This document shows positions 38,887 through 47,896 of a DNA stretch of 47,975 bases, one piece after another; positions within the stretch are counted from its first letter, which is position 1, and every line of letters begins with the position of its first letter. A program made the position numbers and the translations under genes. This stretch comes from an uncultured Hyphomicrobiales bacterium. Lineage in GTDB: Bacteria; Pseudomonadota; Alphaproteobacteria; Rhizobiales; Xanthobacteraceae. The DNA lies in assembly GCA_903839845.1 (NCBI GenBank), contig CAIMEA010000187.1:1-47975 (forward strand), in the 5' to 3' direction. The notes beneath the pieces are model-generated. The model saw only the letters and a program-made list of their open reading frames with translations, had not been told where the DNA came from and did not search any database.

Positions 38887-39822
38887 CTAGCGGATCGTCA
38901 GCACCGTTTTGCCGCGCGTGTGTCCGCGTTCGGATTCGGCGTGAACCAAGGCGAAGTCCGCCAGCGGCACGATGCGCTCCACCATCGGCTTGATGCGCCC
39001 GGCAGCGGCCAACGCGACGAGCTGGGCCAGCGCCGCGGCGTCCGGCATGACCTTGGCCATCGCCACGCGGACGCCGTATTCGGCGCCCCGATCCTCGTAA
39101 GGCTCCGCGCTCAAGCAGGCGATCACACCGCCTTTGCGCAGGACCTTGTAGCAGCGGCGGTGCACGTCCCCGCCGACCGTATCGATCACGACGTCCAGTC
39201 CGGACAGTTTGTCCTCGAAGGCCTCGCTGTCATAGGCGATCGCTTCCTCGGCGCCGAGTGCGCGCACAAAATCGACATTCCGCTGCGAGCAGGTGCCGAT
39301 GACTTGTGCACCATGATCACGCGCAATCTGCACGGCGATCGACCCGACGCCGCCGGCGGCGGCATGGATCAACACCCGCATGCCGGCGCTCACCTGCGCC
39401 TCCGTCACCAAAGCGGCCCAGGCGCTCAAGCCGCCCAGAGGCAACGCCGCGGCTTCGGTGAAGGACAGCGTGTCGGTGATCGCCACGGCCAGCGCCGCCG
39501 GCAGCGCGATCTGCTCGGCCCAACTGCCGACGCCCCGGCTGACCAGAAAGCACACCCGCTCACCGATGCGGCGCGCATCGACGCCCTCGCCGACGGCGCT
39601 AATAACGCCAGCGCCATCGCGCCCGCTGGTCATTGGGAATGTCACCGGAAAATATTTCGCCATGAGCCCGGCGCGTACCTTCCAGTCGACCGGATTCATG
39701 CTGGCGGCGTGCACGTCTATCACCACCTCGCCCACCGCCGGTTGCGGCGCGGCGATACGGCGGGCATCGAGCACTTCGGGACCGCCATAGGCGGCAAACT
39801 GGATCGCGGTGATGTTGGTCAT
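38887..39822 (-). CDS. NADPH:quinone oxidoreductase-like zinc-free medium-chain dehydrogenase
   Basis: This 311-residue MDR-superfamily enzyme starts MTNITAIQFAAYGGPEVLD. It has the substrate-domain motif AASMNPVDWKVRAGLMAKYF, the gate sequence GRDGAGVISAVGEGV and the NADPH-binding VLIHAAAGGVGSIAVQIARDHGAQVIGTCS. No zinc-ligand cysteine pattern is present, so it belongs to the quinone reductase/2-alkenal reductase branch (QOR). It reduces quinones or enones with NADPH. Its start is 6 nt downstream of the fused ATPase stop on the same strand, so it is probably the last gene of the dipeptide-type transporter operon. Confidence 0.9.
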   Translation of the reverse strand: MTNITAIQFAAYGGPEVLDARRIAAPQPAVGEVVIDVHAASMNPVDWKVRAGLMAKYFPVTFPMTSGRDGAGVISAVGEGVDARRIGERVCFLVSRGVGSWAEQIALPAALAVAITDTLSFTEAAALPLGGLSAWAALVTEAQVSAGMRVLIHAAAGGVGSIAVQIARDHGAQVIGTCSQRNVDFVRALGAEEAIAYDSEAFEDKLSGLDVVIDTVGGDVHRRCYKVLRKGGVIACLSAEPYEDRGAEYGVRVAMAKVMPDAAALAQLVALAAAGRIKPMVERIVPLADFALVHAESERGHTRGKTVLTIR

Positions 39823-39828
39823 TGGCTC

Positions 39829-41691
39829 TTAAAGAGTTGCAGTGAGAACCGGAGCGGCCACTTCGGCGCCGCGCGGATTCCAGATGACAGTCGGATCGTC
39901 TGGCGGGACAGCGGCGAGCAATGCCCGCGTATAAGCATGCGATGGTGACGCGAATACCTGCTCGGTGGGTCCGCTTTCGACCACCTCGCCGAGCCGCATC
40001 ACCAAAACCCGGTCGCACAGATAGCGCACCACCGACAGATCATGCGAGATGAACAGCATCGAGAAGCTGCGGCGGCGGCGCAACGCCATCAGCAGATTGA
40101 GCAATTGCGCCTGCACCGAGACATCGAGACCGGAGACGATCTCATCGGCGATCAGGATATTGGGCGCGACGCACAGCGCGCGCGCGATACTCACGCGCTG
40201 CCGCTGGCCGCCCGACAATTGCGCCGGAAACCGCAGCGCCGCTTCGGGCGGCAGCCCAATTTCCGACAGCAAGGCTTCGGCGCGTGACAGCCGCTCCGCG
40301 GACGTACTGCCGCCGGCCGCTTCCATGGCTTGCGTCACGATGCTGCCAACACGGCGGCGCGGGTTGAGCGCCGATTGCGGGTCCTGGAAAACCATCTGGA
40401 CGTGGGTGCGCTGATGCTGCCGCGACACGGCGCCGCCATCGGTAACGTCGCGATCGGCGATGACAATTGCGCCCTCGCCTGACTTCTCAAGCCCGCACAG
40501 GAGGCGCGCGACCGTGCTCTTGCCGCTGCCGCTCTCGCCGACGATGCCGACGAACTCGCCTTCGTTCAACGTGAAGCTGACATCCTTGACCGCGGCAAAC
40601 GCCGTGCGCCGGAAAAAGCCGTGGCTGCTTTTGAAGATCTTCGTCAAACCTTTGGCTTCAAGCAAAGGCTGGCCGGCCTGGGGCAACTCGGCTCGTTGCA
40701 ACCCGGGAGGGGCAATTGCTTTGGTCGCTTCCGGCCGGATGCAGGTGGCGACATGGCCGGGCTCGATGTCGATGAAAGGCGGTAACGCCTTGGTGCATGC
40801 CTCAATGACATTCGGACAGCGCGCCGCGAACAGACAGCCCACGATGCCCTTGATCGCACTTAGTCCAGGCATGCGCTCGGGCAGCGCATACAAGTCGCGG
40901 CGCGGACCGCTCACCGTCGGGTTCGACAGTTGCAGGCAGCGCGTATAGGGATGTGCCGGATTAGAGAAAATATCGCGCGCTGGCCCAACTTCGGCCGGCC
41001 GCCCGGCGTAGAGAACCATGATGTTGTCGCAAATCTGCGCCGCCAGCCGCAGATCATGGGTGATAAAAACCACCGCGGTCTTTTCTCGGCTCTGCAGTTC
41101 GGCGATCAGTTCGACGATACGCGCCTGAATGGTGACGTCGAGCGCGGTGGTCGGCTCGTCGGCGACGAGAAGCTTCGGCTTGCTGGCGAAGGCCATCGCA
41201 ATCAGCACGCGCTGGCACATGCCGCCTGACAACTGATGCGGATATTTGTCGAGCAAGTCGGCGCCATGACTGAGGTGAACGGCATTTAACATGTCGAGCG
41301 CCCGCTCGCGGCGCAGCCGCGCATGGCCGAAATTCAGCCGGCCCAGGTGCTCGTCGATCTGGCGGCCGATGGTCAGCACCGGGTTCAAACCGGACAAAGG
41401 TTCCTGCGGCACGAAGGCGATGTCGCGGCCGAGCAATTCGCGGCGGGTCTCCGCCGGCAGCCGGATCAGGTCCTGGCCGTCGAACATCAGTTCGCCGCTG
41501 GCGACCGAAAATCCCGGCGGCAGCAATTGGGCGATGGTTCTCCCGATCATCGATTTGCCGGCGCCCGACTCGCCGACGAGACCGAGGATGCGGCCGGCGG
41601 GCAACGAAAAACTCAGCTCCTGAATGACAGGGACAATGCCGCCGTCAAATGAAGCGGTAACGGAAACATCCCTGGCAATGAGCATGTCCAT
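39829..41691 (-). CDS. Fused dipeptide/oligopeptide ABC transporter ATPases (DppD-DppF type)
   Basis: This 620-residue protein joins two nucleotide-binding domains. The first (about 1-330) has Walker A GESGAGKS, the signature [14 protein letters not shown], Walker [15 protein letters not shown] and a DppD C-terminal cysteine cluster ([14 protein letters not shown], then CIRPE) that in this family can bind a 4Fe-4S cluster. The second (about 345-615) has [24 protein letters not shown] and [13 protein letters not shown], where the Pro after Asp-Glu is replaced by Ile. It energises the DppB-DppC permease and is encoded 4 nt after dppC. Fusions of this type are common in alphaproteobacteria (GsiA-like). 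Substrates of relatives include peptides, glutathione, nickel and opines. Confidence 0.93.
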   Translation of the reverse strand: MDMLIARDVSVTASFDGGIVPVIQELSFSLPAGRILGLVGESGAGKSMIGRTIAQLLPPGFSVASGELMFDGQDLIRLPAETRRELLGRDIAFVPQEPLSGLNPVLTIGRQIDEHLGRLNFGHARLRRERALDMLNAVHLSHGADLLDKYPHQLSGGMCQRVLIAMAFASKPKLLVADEPTTALDVTIQARIVELIAELQSREKTAVVFITHDLRLAAQICDNIMVLYAGRPAEVGPARDIFSNPAHPYTRCLQLSNPTVSGPRRDLYALPERMPGLSAIKGIVGCLFAARCPNVIEACTKALPPFIDIEPGHVATCIRPEATKAIAPPGLQRAELPQAGQPLLEAKGLTKIFKSSHGFFRRTAFAAVKDVSFTLNEGEFVGIVGESGSGKSTVARLLCGLEKSGEGAIVIADRDVTDGGAVSRQHQRTHVQMVFQDPQSALNPRRRVGSIVTQAMEAAGGSTSAERLSRAEALLSEIGLPPEAALRFPAQLSGGQRQRVSIARALCVAPNILIADEIVSGLDVSVQAQLLNLLMALRRRRSFSMLFISHDLSVVRYLCDRVLVMRLGEVVESGPTEQVFASPSHAYTRALLAAVPPDDPTVIWNPRGAEVAAPVLTATL

Positions 41692-41695
41692 GGCG

Positions 41696-42556
41696 TCAGA
41701 CCCGCTGCACGGCGGTCAGCCGTACGTCGAGGGTGCGGCGCAGGCCGTCGCCCAGCATGTTGAAGCCGAACACCGCAAAGAAGATTGTCAGCGCCGGAAA
41801 CAGCAAATTCCATGGCGAGTCGTAAATATACTGGCGCGCATCGGCGATCATCTGCCCCCAGGCCGGGGTTTGCGAACTGACGCTCAGGCCGACGAAGGAC
41901 AGCACGGCCTCGACGATCACGGCGATGCCCATCTCCAGACTTACGAGCGTGATCAGGAGCGGCAGGCTGGCCGGGATGATCTCGCGCGTGATGATCCGCC
42001 AGTGGGAAAAACCGACGAGGCGCGCGGCGGCTATGTAGTCCTTGCTGGCGACGACCAGTACCTCGCTGCGCAACACGCGGCAAAACCGGGTCCAGTCGAC
42101 GATGACGATGGCGAGGATCACGTTGCGCAGGCCGACGCCGAGGCCGACCATCAGGATCAGCGACATGATCACCGGCGGGAACGACATCCAGACATCGACC
42201 GCGCGGCCGATCAGGCTGTCGATGCGGCCGCCGAAATAGCCGGCGAGATAGGCGAGCGTCGCGCCGATCACCATGGCGCCAAACGAGGCGATCACCGCGA
42301 CCATCATGGCGACGCGCGCGCCGTAGATCAGCCGCGACAGCACATCCCGCCCAAGGCTGTCGGTACCCAGAAGATAGGCCGAATCCGCGCCCTGAGCCCA
42401 AACTGGCGGCAGGAACGTCGTCAGCAGGTTCTGTTCGTTGGGGTCGTGCGGCGCCAGCAAGGGCGCAAAGACCGCGCACAAGGCGATCACCGCGATAATC
42501 GAGAGCCCTATGATCACGCGAGCCGAACGCAGCCAAGGCGGCAGAATGTTACGCAT
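41696..42556 (-). CDS. dppC: Dipeptide-type ABC transporter permease (DppC-like)
   Basis: This 286-residue inner-membrane permease has an N-terminal helix, an OppC_N segment (FAPLLAPHDPNEQNLLTTF) and LGTDSLGRDVLSRLIYGARV, the standard DppC signature, plus the coupling loop VLVVASKDYIAAARLVGFSHWRII. I chose ATG 42556 (MRNILPPWLRSA), which overlaps the dppB stop. The longer frame to 42634 lies in dppB. It pairs with DppB and the fused ATPases. Confidence 0.93.
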   Translation of the reverse strand: MRNILPPWLRSARVIIGLSIIAVIALCAVFAPLLAPHDPNEQNLLTTFLPPVWAQGADSAYLLGTDSLGRDVLSRLIYGARVAMMVAVIASFGAMVIGATLAYLAGYFGGRIDSLIGRAVDVWMSFPPVIMSLILMVGLGVGLRNVILAIVIVDWTRFCRVLRSEVLVVASKDYIAAARLVGFSHWRIITREIIPASLPLLITLVSLEMGIAVIVEAVLSFVGLSVSSQTPAWGQMIADARQYIYDSPWNLLFPALTIFFAVFGFNMLGDGLRRTLDVRLTAVQRV

Positions 42557-43572
42557 CACCGCAGCCTCAGCTTCGGATTGAGCACCAGATAGAGACTGTC
42601 GACAATGGTGTTGATCATCAACACCACCACGCAATAGGCCAGGCCGACCGCCTGGATGATCGGCAGGTCGGCATTGCGCACGGCATCCACCATCAAGTTG
42701 CCAAGCCCGGGATAGGAGTAGATAACCTCGACCAGCAGCGTGCCGCCGAACAGGAAGCCGAACTGCACGCCCATCAGGCTCAAGGTCGGCAGGATGGCGT
42801 TCTTCAACGCGTGGCGCAGCAGAATACGCCGTTCAGAGAGGCCGCGCAGTCGCGCGAGATGTATGTAATCTTCCTGATAGACGTCGAGGAAGCTCGACCG
42901 CAGGACGCGCATGATGGTCGGCGAAAAGGCGATGCCGAGCGCCAGCGACGGCATGATCAGGTGGCGCACCGCGCTCCAGAAGATATCGGGACGTCCGGCA
43001 TACAACGAATCGAACAGCAGGAAGCCGGTGCCGGCCGGCAGCGACATATTGGGATCGAGACGGCCAGTAAACGGCAGCAACGGCAAGGCAACGCCGAACA
43101 TCAGGATGAAGAACAAGGCCCAGAGGAATTCCGGCGTCGACAGCAAAAGGATCGAGCCGAAATCGATCGCCTTCTCCGTGCGCGTGCCGCGCGTGTGAAA
43201 CAATAGAAGGCCGCCGGCCAGGCCGAGCACGGTGGCGACGATCATCGACAGTAGCGCCAATTCGATGGTGGCCGGCAAGGTCGCCATGACAAGGCCTAGC
43301 ACGCCGCGGCGGAAGTGGATCGAGGTACCGAAATCGCCGTGCGCCACCTGGCCAAGCCAAATGCCATACTGGACGTATAACGGCCTATCGAGGCCCATTT
43401 CGACGCGCTTGGCCTCGATTTCGGCCAAGGTGGCATTCGGCGGCACCGACATCGCCGCCGGATCGACCGGCAGGACATGCAGCACGACGAACAGCAGGAA
43501 CGAAACGATCAGCAGGATAAAGACCGAGGCGACAAGCCTGCGGCCGACCAGGGGGAGCACGCCCGTCATCAT
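42556..43572 (-). CDS. dppB: Dipeptide-type ABC transporter permease (DppB-like)
   Basis: This 338-residue permease has six hydrophobic segments and the DppB N-terminal arm GRRLVASVFILLIVSFLLFVVLHVLPVDPA, the periplasmic loop with RPLYVQYGIWLGQVAHGDFGTS, and the coupling loop SFLDVYQEDYIHLARLRGLSERRILLRHALKNAILP. It starts 23 nt after the binding-protein stop and overlaps dppC, giving the usual order binding protein, dppB, dppC, ATPase. Confidence 0.93.
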   Translation of the reverse strand: MMTGVLPLVGRRLVASVFILLIVSFLLFVVLHVLPVDPAAMSVPPNATLAEIEAKRVEMGLDRPLYVQYGIWLGQVAHGDFGTSIHFRRGVLGLVMATLPATIELALLSMIVATVLGLAGGLLLFHTRGTRTEKAIDFGSILLLSTPEFLWALFFILMFGVALPLLPFTGRLDPNMSLPAGTGFLLFDSLYAGRPDIFWSAVRHLIMPSLALGIAFSPTIMRVLRSSFLDVYQEDYIHLARLRGLSERRILLRHALKNAILPTLSLMGVQFGFLFGGTLLVEVIYSYPGLGNLMVDAVRNADLPIIQAVGLAYCVVVLMINTIVDSLYLVLNPKLRLR

Positions 43573-43595
43573 CAGCGTGGGTCTCCCATGTCAGG

Positions 43596-45131
43596 TCAGC
43601 TCCATTGCATCGTATTGGCCAACACCCAGCCATTGCCGTAGGTCTGGAAGGTGAGCCCCTTCTTTCGCACCAAAGTCTGCACGCTCTGCAGCAGCGGGAT
43701 GGTGGCGCCATACTCAACGGCGAACTTGTTGAGATCCTTGTAGCCGGCGATGCGCTCGTCGTAGTTCACGGTGTTGAACAGCTTGAGCACCTTCTCGCCG
43801 ACTTCCATGCCCTTCCACGCCGAGAACGGCATCTTCGGATTCAGCAGATAGCCGGCAAAGATTTCCGGATCGCCGGAGCCGTTATCCCAGCTGTAGAGCG
43901 TCGCTTCCGGCAGTTTACCGCCACGATTAAGCTCGAAATATTTGGCGTATTCGATCGTCTCTAGTTCGGCGGCGATGCCGACCTTGCCCCACATCTGCAC
44001 AATGGCGCGGGCGATGTCGTAATCGCTCGGGAAGTGGCCGTTGGTCGAGGCGAACTTGATCTTGGCCGGCTTGTCCGGGCTAAAGCCCGATTTGGCGAGA
44101 TAGGCCTTGGCCTTGTCCGGATCGAAGGCGAATTTGTAATCCGGCACATAGCCCGGCGTTCCCGGCGTCGCCGGGACTGCCAGCGGCACGGCGGCGCCGT
44201 TGTAAAACGCCTTGGACAGCGCCGCCTTGTCGATCGCGTGATGCGCGGCGAGCCGCACATTCTGGTCGGCAAAGCCTTCGTCGTTGCGGCATTGCAGGAG
44301 AATGACGCGGGTCATCGGATCCATCTGGCCAGCCAAGGTCGGCTCGCGCTCGAGGCGGGTGACTTCGCGGACCGGGACGTTGGTGGTGATATCGACCTGG
44401 CCGGACTGGATCGCCGCGACGCGCGCCGACGGGTCCTTGATGATTTCGATCACCACCCGCTTGATTTTCGGCTTCGGACCGAAATAGGCGTCGTTGCGCT
44501 CCAGAACGATACGGGCGTTGAGCTGATATTCGACGAGCTTGTATGGACCGGTACCGACCGGCTTGTCGCGGAACTTCTCGACGCCGACCGATTCCATGTA
44601 TTTCTTCGGCACGACGAAGCTGCCCATGAAGCCGAGCCATTGAACGACGGTCGCGTTCGGTTCGGAGAACTTCATCACCACCTTGGTCGGCGACTGGATC
44701 TCGATGTCGCTGACCTTGCGGAACGAGTTCTTGGTGTCGACGGCATGGCCGGCCTTGATACGTTCGAAAAAGGTGTAGCGGAAATCTTCCGCAGTCATCT
44801 TGTCGCCGTTGTGGAAGACGACGTCGTCACGCAATTCCAGCGCCAGGCTCAGGCCGTCCGCGGCCAGTTCCCATTTGCTGACCAGCCTCGGGATGTATTT
44901 GAGATCGGGGCCCTGATCGATCGCCGTATCGAACACCAACTTGAAAATGGACTGTGCATCGGGCGCGAAGCGCTGGTTCGGATCCCACGACGGCACGTCG
45001 CTCGGCCATCCGATGGTGACGGTATCCTTGCCTTGCGCGAAAGCCGGCCAGCTCTCGCCAAGCGCGGTGCCGCCGACGACGCCAAGACCCAGCATCTGCA
45101 ACAAGGTGCGGCGTTCGAACTCTAATGTCAT
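43596..45131 (-). CDS. Dipeptide/nickel-type ABC transporter substrate-binding protein (SBP family 5)
   Basis: This 511-residue periplasmic binding protein has an N-terminal MTLEFERRTLLQMLGLGVVGG with a twin-arginine-like RRTLL motif, a short hydrophobic stretch and an AFAQ cleavage region, so Tat export is possible. Mature motifs: TIGWPSDVPSWDPNQRF, the SBP_bac_5 signature ELRDDVVFHNGDKMTAEDF with FTYF-type FRYTFFERIK, KPVGTGPYKLVEY and QLNARIVLERNDAYFG. I selected ATG 45131, preceded by GAGGA at 6-nt spacing, over longer frames up to 45170. It is first in the operon through 38887. Relatives bind peptides, nickel complexes, opines or aromatic amides; the ligand here is unknown. Confidence 0.92.
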   Translation of the reverse strand: MTLEFERRTLLQMLGLGVVGGTALGESWPAFAQGKDTVTIGWPSDVPSWDPNQRFAPDAQSIFKLVFDTAIDQGPDLKYIPRLVSKWELAADGLSLALELRDDVVFHNGDKMTAEDFRYTFFERIKAGHAVDTKNSFRKVSDIEIQSPTKVVMKFSEPNATVVQWLGFMGSFVVPKKYMESVGVEKFRDKPVGTGPYKLVEYQLNARIVLERNDAYFGPKPKIKRVVIEIIKDPSARVAAIQSGQVDITTNVPVREVTRLEREPTLAGQMDPMTRVILLQCRNDEGFADQNVRLAAHHAIDKAALSKAFYNGAAVPLAVPATPGTPGYVPDYKFAFDPDKAKAYLAKSGFSPDKPAKIKFASTNGHFPSDYDIARAIVQMWGKVGIAAELETIEYAKYFELNRGGKLPEATLYSWDNGSGDPEIFAGYLLNPKMPFSAWKGMEVGEKVLKLFNTVNYDERIAGYKDLNKFAVEYGATIPLLQSVQTLVRKKGLTFQTYGNGWVLANTMQWS

Positions 45132-45320
45132 GGCCATCCTCATTTCGGACAAGGTTGCACTCTTCGCCACGACACAACCGGCAGCCCGCAGGCAGGAGAG
45201 CGGCAGCCACAGCGACGGCGAATTCTTTGAAGCTTAAAATGTCTGGCGCGGACACGCAACAGAACCGGACGCCTACATAGCCCTCAATTTTCGCACACGC
45301 CTGCCCGCATAGACGGCAAT
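45132..45320. other. Upstream region of the dipeptide-type transporter operon, no gene seen
   Basis: This is the first half of the 357-nt gap between the binding-protein start and the EthD-like gene. I see no ORF, RNA gene or clear promoter boxes here; the promoter of the minus-strand transporter operon should nevertheless lie within it. The second half is occupied by the palindromic repeat at 45321-45486. Confidence 0.5.
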
Positions 45321-45486
45321 CTAGTGGTCCGATTCTAACATTCGCATCCCTTCGCGGAGGCACTTTTGCGAATGTTAGAATCAAAGGACCACTAGCAAGT
45401 TATTGTTGCTAGTGGAGCTTTGGATTTGACGTTCGCTTAAGACCGTCGCAGCAGGCGGGTAGCGAACGTCAAATCCGCTCCACTAG
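45321..45486. repeat. Compound CTAG-bounded palindromic repeat: two homologous hairpins in inverted orientation
   Basis: Hairpin 1 (45321-45395): outer arms CTAGTGGTCC and GGACCACTAG (10 bp), inner arms GATTCTAACATTCGCA and TGCGAATGTTAGAATC (16 bp, 45331-45346 and 45367-45382), with AAA unpaired at 45383-45385 and a 20-nt loop. Hairpin 2 (45409-45486): outer arms CTAGTGGAGC and GCTCCACTAG, inner arms GGATTTGACGTTCGCT and AGCGAACGTCAAATCC (45422-45437, 45461-45476), with TTT unpaired at 45419-45421 and a 23-nt loop. Reverse-complementing hairpin 2 gives exactly the architecture of hairpin 1, with diverged but fully compensated arms. A third inverted repeat, CTAGCAA-N7-TTGCTAG (45392-45412), joins them. 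All arms pair perfectly. It resembles REP/REPIN-type non-autonomous elements; no transposase is present. Confidence 0.85.
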
Positions 45487-45488
45487 TC

Positions 45489-46190
45489 TCAGCCGAAAAA
45501 GCGCCGCCGGGCCATCGGAAAATGCGTGTTGCCGCCGCTGAACGGCGGGAATTCGCGGAAATGCGCGCGCAATTCCTCGCGCACCGGCGAGGCCATCGCC
45601 ACATTGAAGGCGGCAAGGTCATCGAACGCCACCTCGTTGCCGATCATGTAGTTGGCCGACTCCAGCGGCGCCCGCGGGCCGAGTTCGTCAAAGACCAAGT
45701 AACACATGATGGCGCGGATGCCGGGCAATGCCGCCTGCGTCACCGGATGGGTGCCAAGATAATTGTCGATGAAGGCTTTCTCGTCTTCGGCGGGCCGATG
45801 GTAACGGACCACGTAGGAGAACGGCGCTTCGAGCGGCGCCGGCGTGGTGCCTGTGCCGACAGGATAAAAGCGCCGTTCGAAGGCAGCGCCGGTGGCGGCA
45901 ACCTTGTCCGGTAAAGCGCCGAGTGCCCCAACGATGGCGCCGCTGTTGACCGCATCGGCCAAGGCATGTCGCGACTTGAAATCGAGCGTCAGCAGCAATG
46001 CCGGAAACGACGTTTCGTGATTGTATGGATCCTTGGCCGAACCCTGCACGGGTGTATAGATGTCGGCGCAAACCAAACCCGGCAATGCCGCCAGCGCCCT
46101 GCCCGCGCCTTGCGCAAACCAGGCGGTCGAAGCCTCGCCCGCCTCCGGGCCGCCGCGCAGGGTGATTTCATAGACCCAGCTCATCGGCAT
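45489..46190 (-). CDS. EthD-domain-like protein (dimeric alpha-beta barrel, two repeats)
   Basis: This 233-residue protein contains two ferredoxin-like alpha+beta barrel halves. The second is a recognisable EthD-type domain: FSYVVRYHRPAEDEKAFIDNYLGTHPVTQAALPGIRAIMCY, with the pattern xYhRpxdxxxFxxyYxxtHxPla; the first, from WVYEITLRGGPEAGEASTAWFAQ, is a degenerate repeat. EthD proteins are small accessory or enzymatic proteins near ether and aromatic degradation genes; the role here is not known. Start ATG 46190 or 46184 (MSWVYEI). It diverges from the FAD oxidase gene (112-nt gap) and its stop is 2 nt from the palindromic repeat. Confidence 0.75.
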   Translation of the reverse strand: MPMSWVYEITLRGGPEAGEASTAWFAQGAGRALAALPGLVCADIYTPVQGSAKDPYNHETSFPALLLTLDFKSRHALADAVNSGAIVGALGALPDKVAATGAAFERRFYPVGTGTTPAPLEAPFSYVVRYHRPAEDEKAFIDNYLGTHPVTQAALPGIRAIMCYLVFDELGPRAPLESANYMIGNEVAFDDLAAFNVAMASPVREELRAHFREFPPFSGGNTHFPMARRRFFG

Positions 46191-46301
46191 CTCGCTTGGA
46201 GAATTCCTTAGCGCAAGGCGGCGGCGCAATCGGTTGCACCGCGCCGCGGATACTTTATATTTAAAATAGCTGCCGGCGATTGGCAACAGTTGGAGCAAGT
46301 C

Positions 46302-47717
46302 ATGGCGATCCCCGCAGCGGCCCCCGCGAAGATTGCAGAGCCGACGCCGGGCGTCGCAACGGTCATCGCCGAATTGACGGCGCGCTGGCCGTCTCAGACG
46401 TCGACGGCCACAGCGGTGCGGGATCATCATGCCAACCATCTGACATGGTATCCGCCACAGATGCCGGACGCGGTCTTCTTTGCGTCGAGTACCGCGGACG
46501 TCCAGAGCGTCATGCAACTTTGCGCGGCCCATCGCGTGCCGATCATTCCTTATGGCACCGGCACATCGGTGGAAGGCCAGATCAACGCGCCGTTCGGCGG
46601 CATCACCATCGACCTGTCACGGATGAACGCCGTCCTGTCCGTCGAAGCCGAAGATCTGACCTGTACGGTGCAGGCCGGCGTCACCCGCAAGCAGATCAAT
46701 GAGCATTTGCGCGACAAAGGCCTGTTCTTCCCGATCGATCCCGGCGCCGACGCCAGCCTGGGCGGCATGGCGGCGACGCGGGCATCCGGCACCAATGCGG
46801 TGCGATACGGCACCATGCGTGAAAACGTCATCGCGCTGACCGCGGTCATGCCCGATGGCACGATCGTGCGCACCGCGCGCCGTGCCCGCAAATCTTCGGC
46901 CGGTTACGATTTGACCCGGCTGCTGGTCGGCTCGGAAGGCACGCTTGGCGTCATTACCCAGGTGACGCTGCGGCTTTACGGAATTCCAGAATCCATCGCC
47001 GCCGCCGTCTGCCCGTTTCCAACTCTCGACGCGGCATGCAACGTCGCGATCGGCGCGATTCAGGCGGGCGTGCCACTCGCCCGCGTCGAATTGCTCGATG
47101 AATTGCAGATCCGCGCCTGCAATATCTATTCGAAAACGGCGCTGGCGGAAACGCCGACCTTGTTCGTCGAATTTCACGGCACGCCGGCCTCCGTCGATGA
47201 GCAAGTCGCGCTGTTCAAGACGATTGCGAAAGAGCATGGCGGCGGCGATTTCCAATGGTCGACACGGCCGGAGGAACGCTCGAAGCTTTGGCAGGCGCGC
47301 CACGATGCCGCTTATTCCTGCATGGTGCTGCGGCCCGGTGCCAAAGTCACCGCTACCGACGTCTGCGTGCCCATCTCACGGCTGGCCGAGTGCATCGCGG
47401 TGACCAAGCAGGACCTTGCCGACCACGGACTGTTTGGCCCGATCGTCGGGCATGTCGGCGATGGCAATTTCCATGTCGCGGTGCTGTTTAATCCCGGCGA
47501 TGCCGACGAATTCAAGCGCATGAAGGATTTCTCCGAGCGGCTGGCCATGCGGGCTATCGTGATGGACGGCACCTGCACCGGCGAACACGGCGTCGGCCAA
47601 GGCAAGATCGCCTACCTGTCCGCGGAATTCGGCGCCGGCCTCGACCTGATGCGGCAGATCAAACGCAGCATCGATCCGGACAACATCATGAATCCGGGCA
47701 AAATATTCAGCGCGTGA
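46302..47717 (+). CDS. FAD-binding oxidase (GlcD/D-lactate dehydrogenase type)
   Basis: This 471-residue VAO-family flavoprotein has a PP-loop type FAD domain: PYGTGTSVEGQINAPFGGITIDLSRMN and GADASLGGMAATRASGTNAVRYGTMRENV, then VGSEGTLGVITQVTLRLYG. The FAD-oxidase C-terminal domain has HVGDGNFHVAVLFNPGDADE and the closing motif MDGTCTGEHGVGQGKIAYL. This is the LdhD/GlcD pattern, so it probably oxidises a 2-hydroxy acid to a 2-oxo acid, passing electrons to a quinone or cytochrome. It is a single-subunit form without GlcE or GlcF next to it. ATG 46302 has GGAG 7 nt upstream; a TTG at 46290 is possible. It diverges from the EthD-like gene. Confidence 0.9.
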   Translation: MAIPAAAPAKIAEPTPGVATVIAELTARWPSQTSTATAVRDHHANHLTWYPPQMPDAVFFASSTADVQSVMQLCAAHRVPIIPYGTGTSVEGQINAPFGGITIDLSRMNAVLSVEAEDLTCTVQAGVTRKQINEHLRDKGLFFPIDPGADASLGGMAATRASGTNAVRYGTMRENVIALTAVMPDGTIVRTARRARKSSAGYDLTRLLVGSEGTLGVITQVTLRLYGIPESIAAAVCPFPTLDAACNVAIGAIQAGVPLARVELLDELQIRACNIYSKTALAETPTLFVEFHGTPASVDEQVALFKTIAKEHGGGDFQWSTRPEERSKLWQARHDAAYSCMVLRPGAKVTATDVCVPISRLAECIAVTKQDLADHGLFGPIVGHVGDGNFHVAVLFNPGDADEFKRMKDFSERLAMRAIVMDGTCTGEHGVGQGKIAYLSAEFGAGLDLMRQIKRSIDPDNIMNPGKIFSA

Positions 47718-47896
47718 GCTATTTCTGCATTTGTTTATGGCGGCCGACCGGGTGGGGCAAAGGGTTTGCGGCGGCCCGGGAATTGCTTTAGGTTTAAAAT
47801 GTCCGGCGTTGCATGGCCGGTCGGCGCCTTCCCGCTTGGGACAAAGCGTCGGGCCGGGTAATTTGACAAATGATGTAACCTGTCGCGGAGCCCGCC

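Noticed and set aside
45233-47806. Repeated TTAAAATGTCYGGCG at 45234 and 47793 as a shared operator
   Set aside because: A single near-identical 15-mer pair is expected by chance in 48 kb; neither copy is palindromic and the downstream genes are unrelated.
47863-47868. TTGACA before the last partial gene as a promoter
   Set aside because: No -10-like hexamer occurs at 15-19 nt; the ribosome site already occupies that position.
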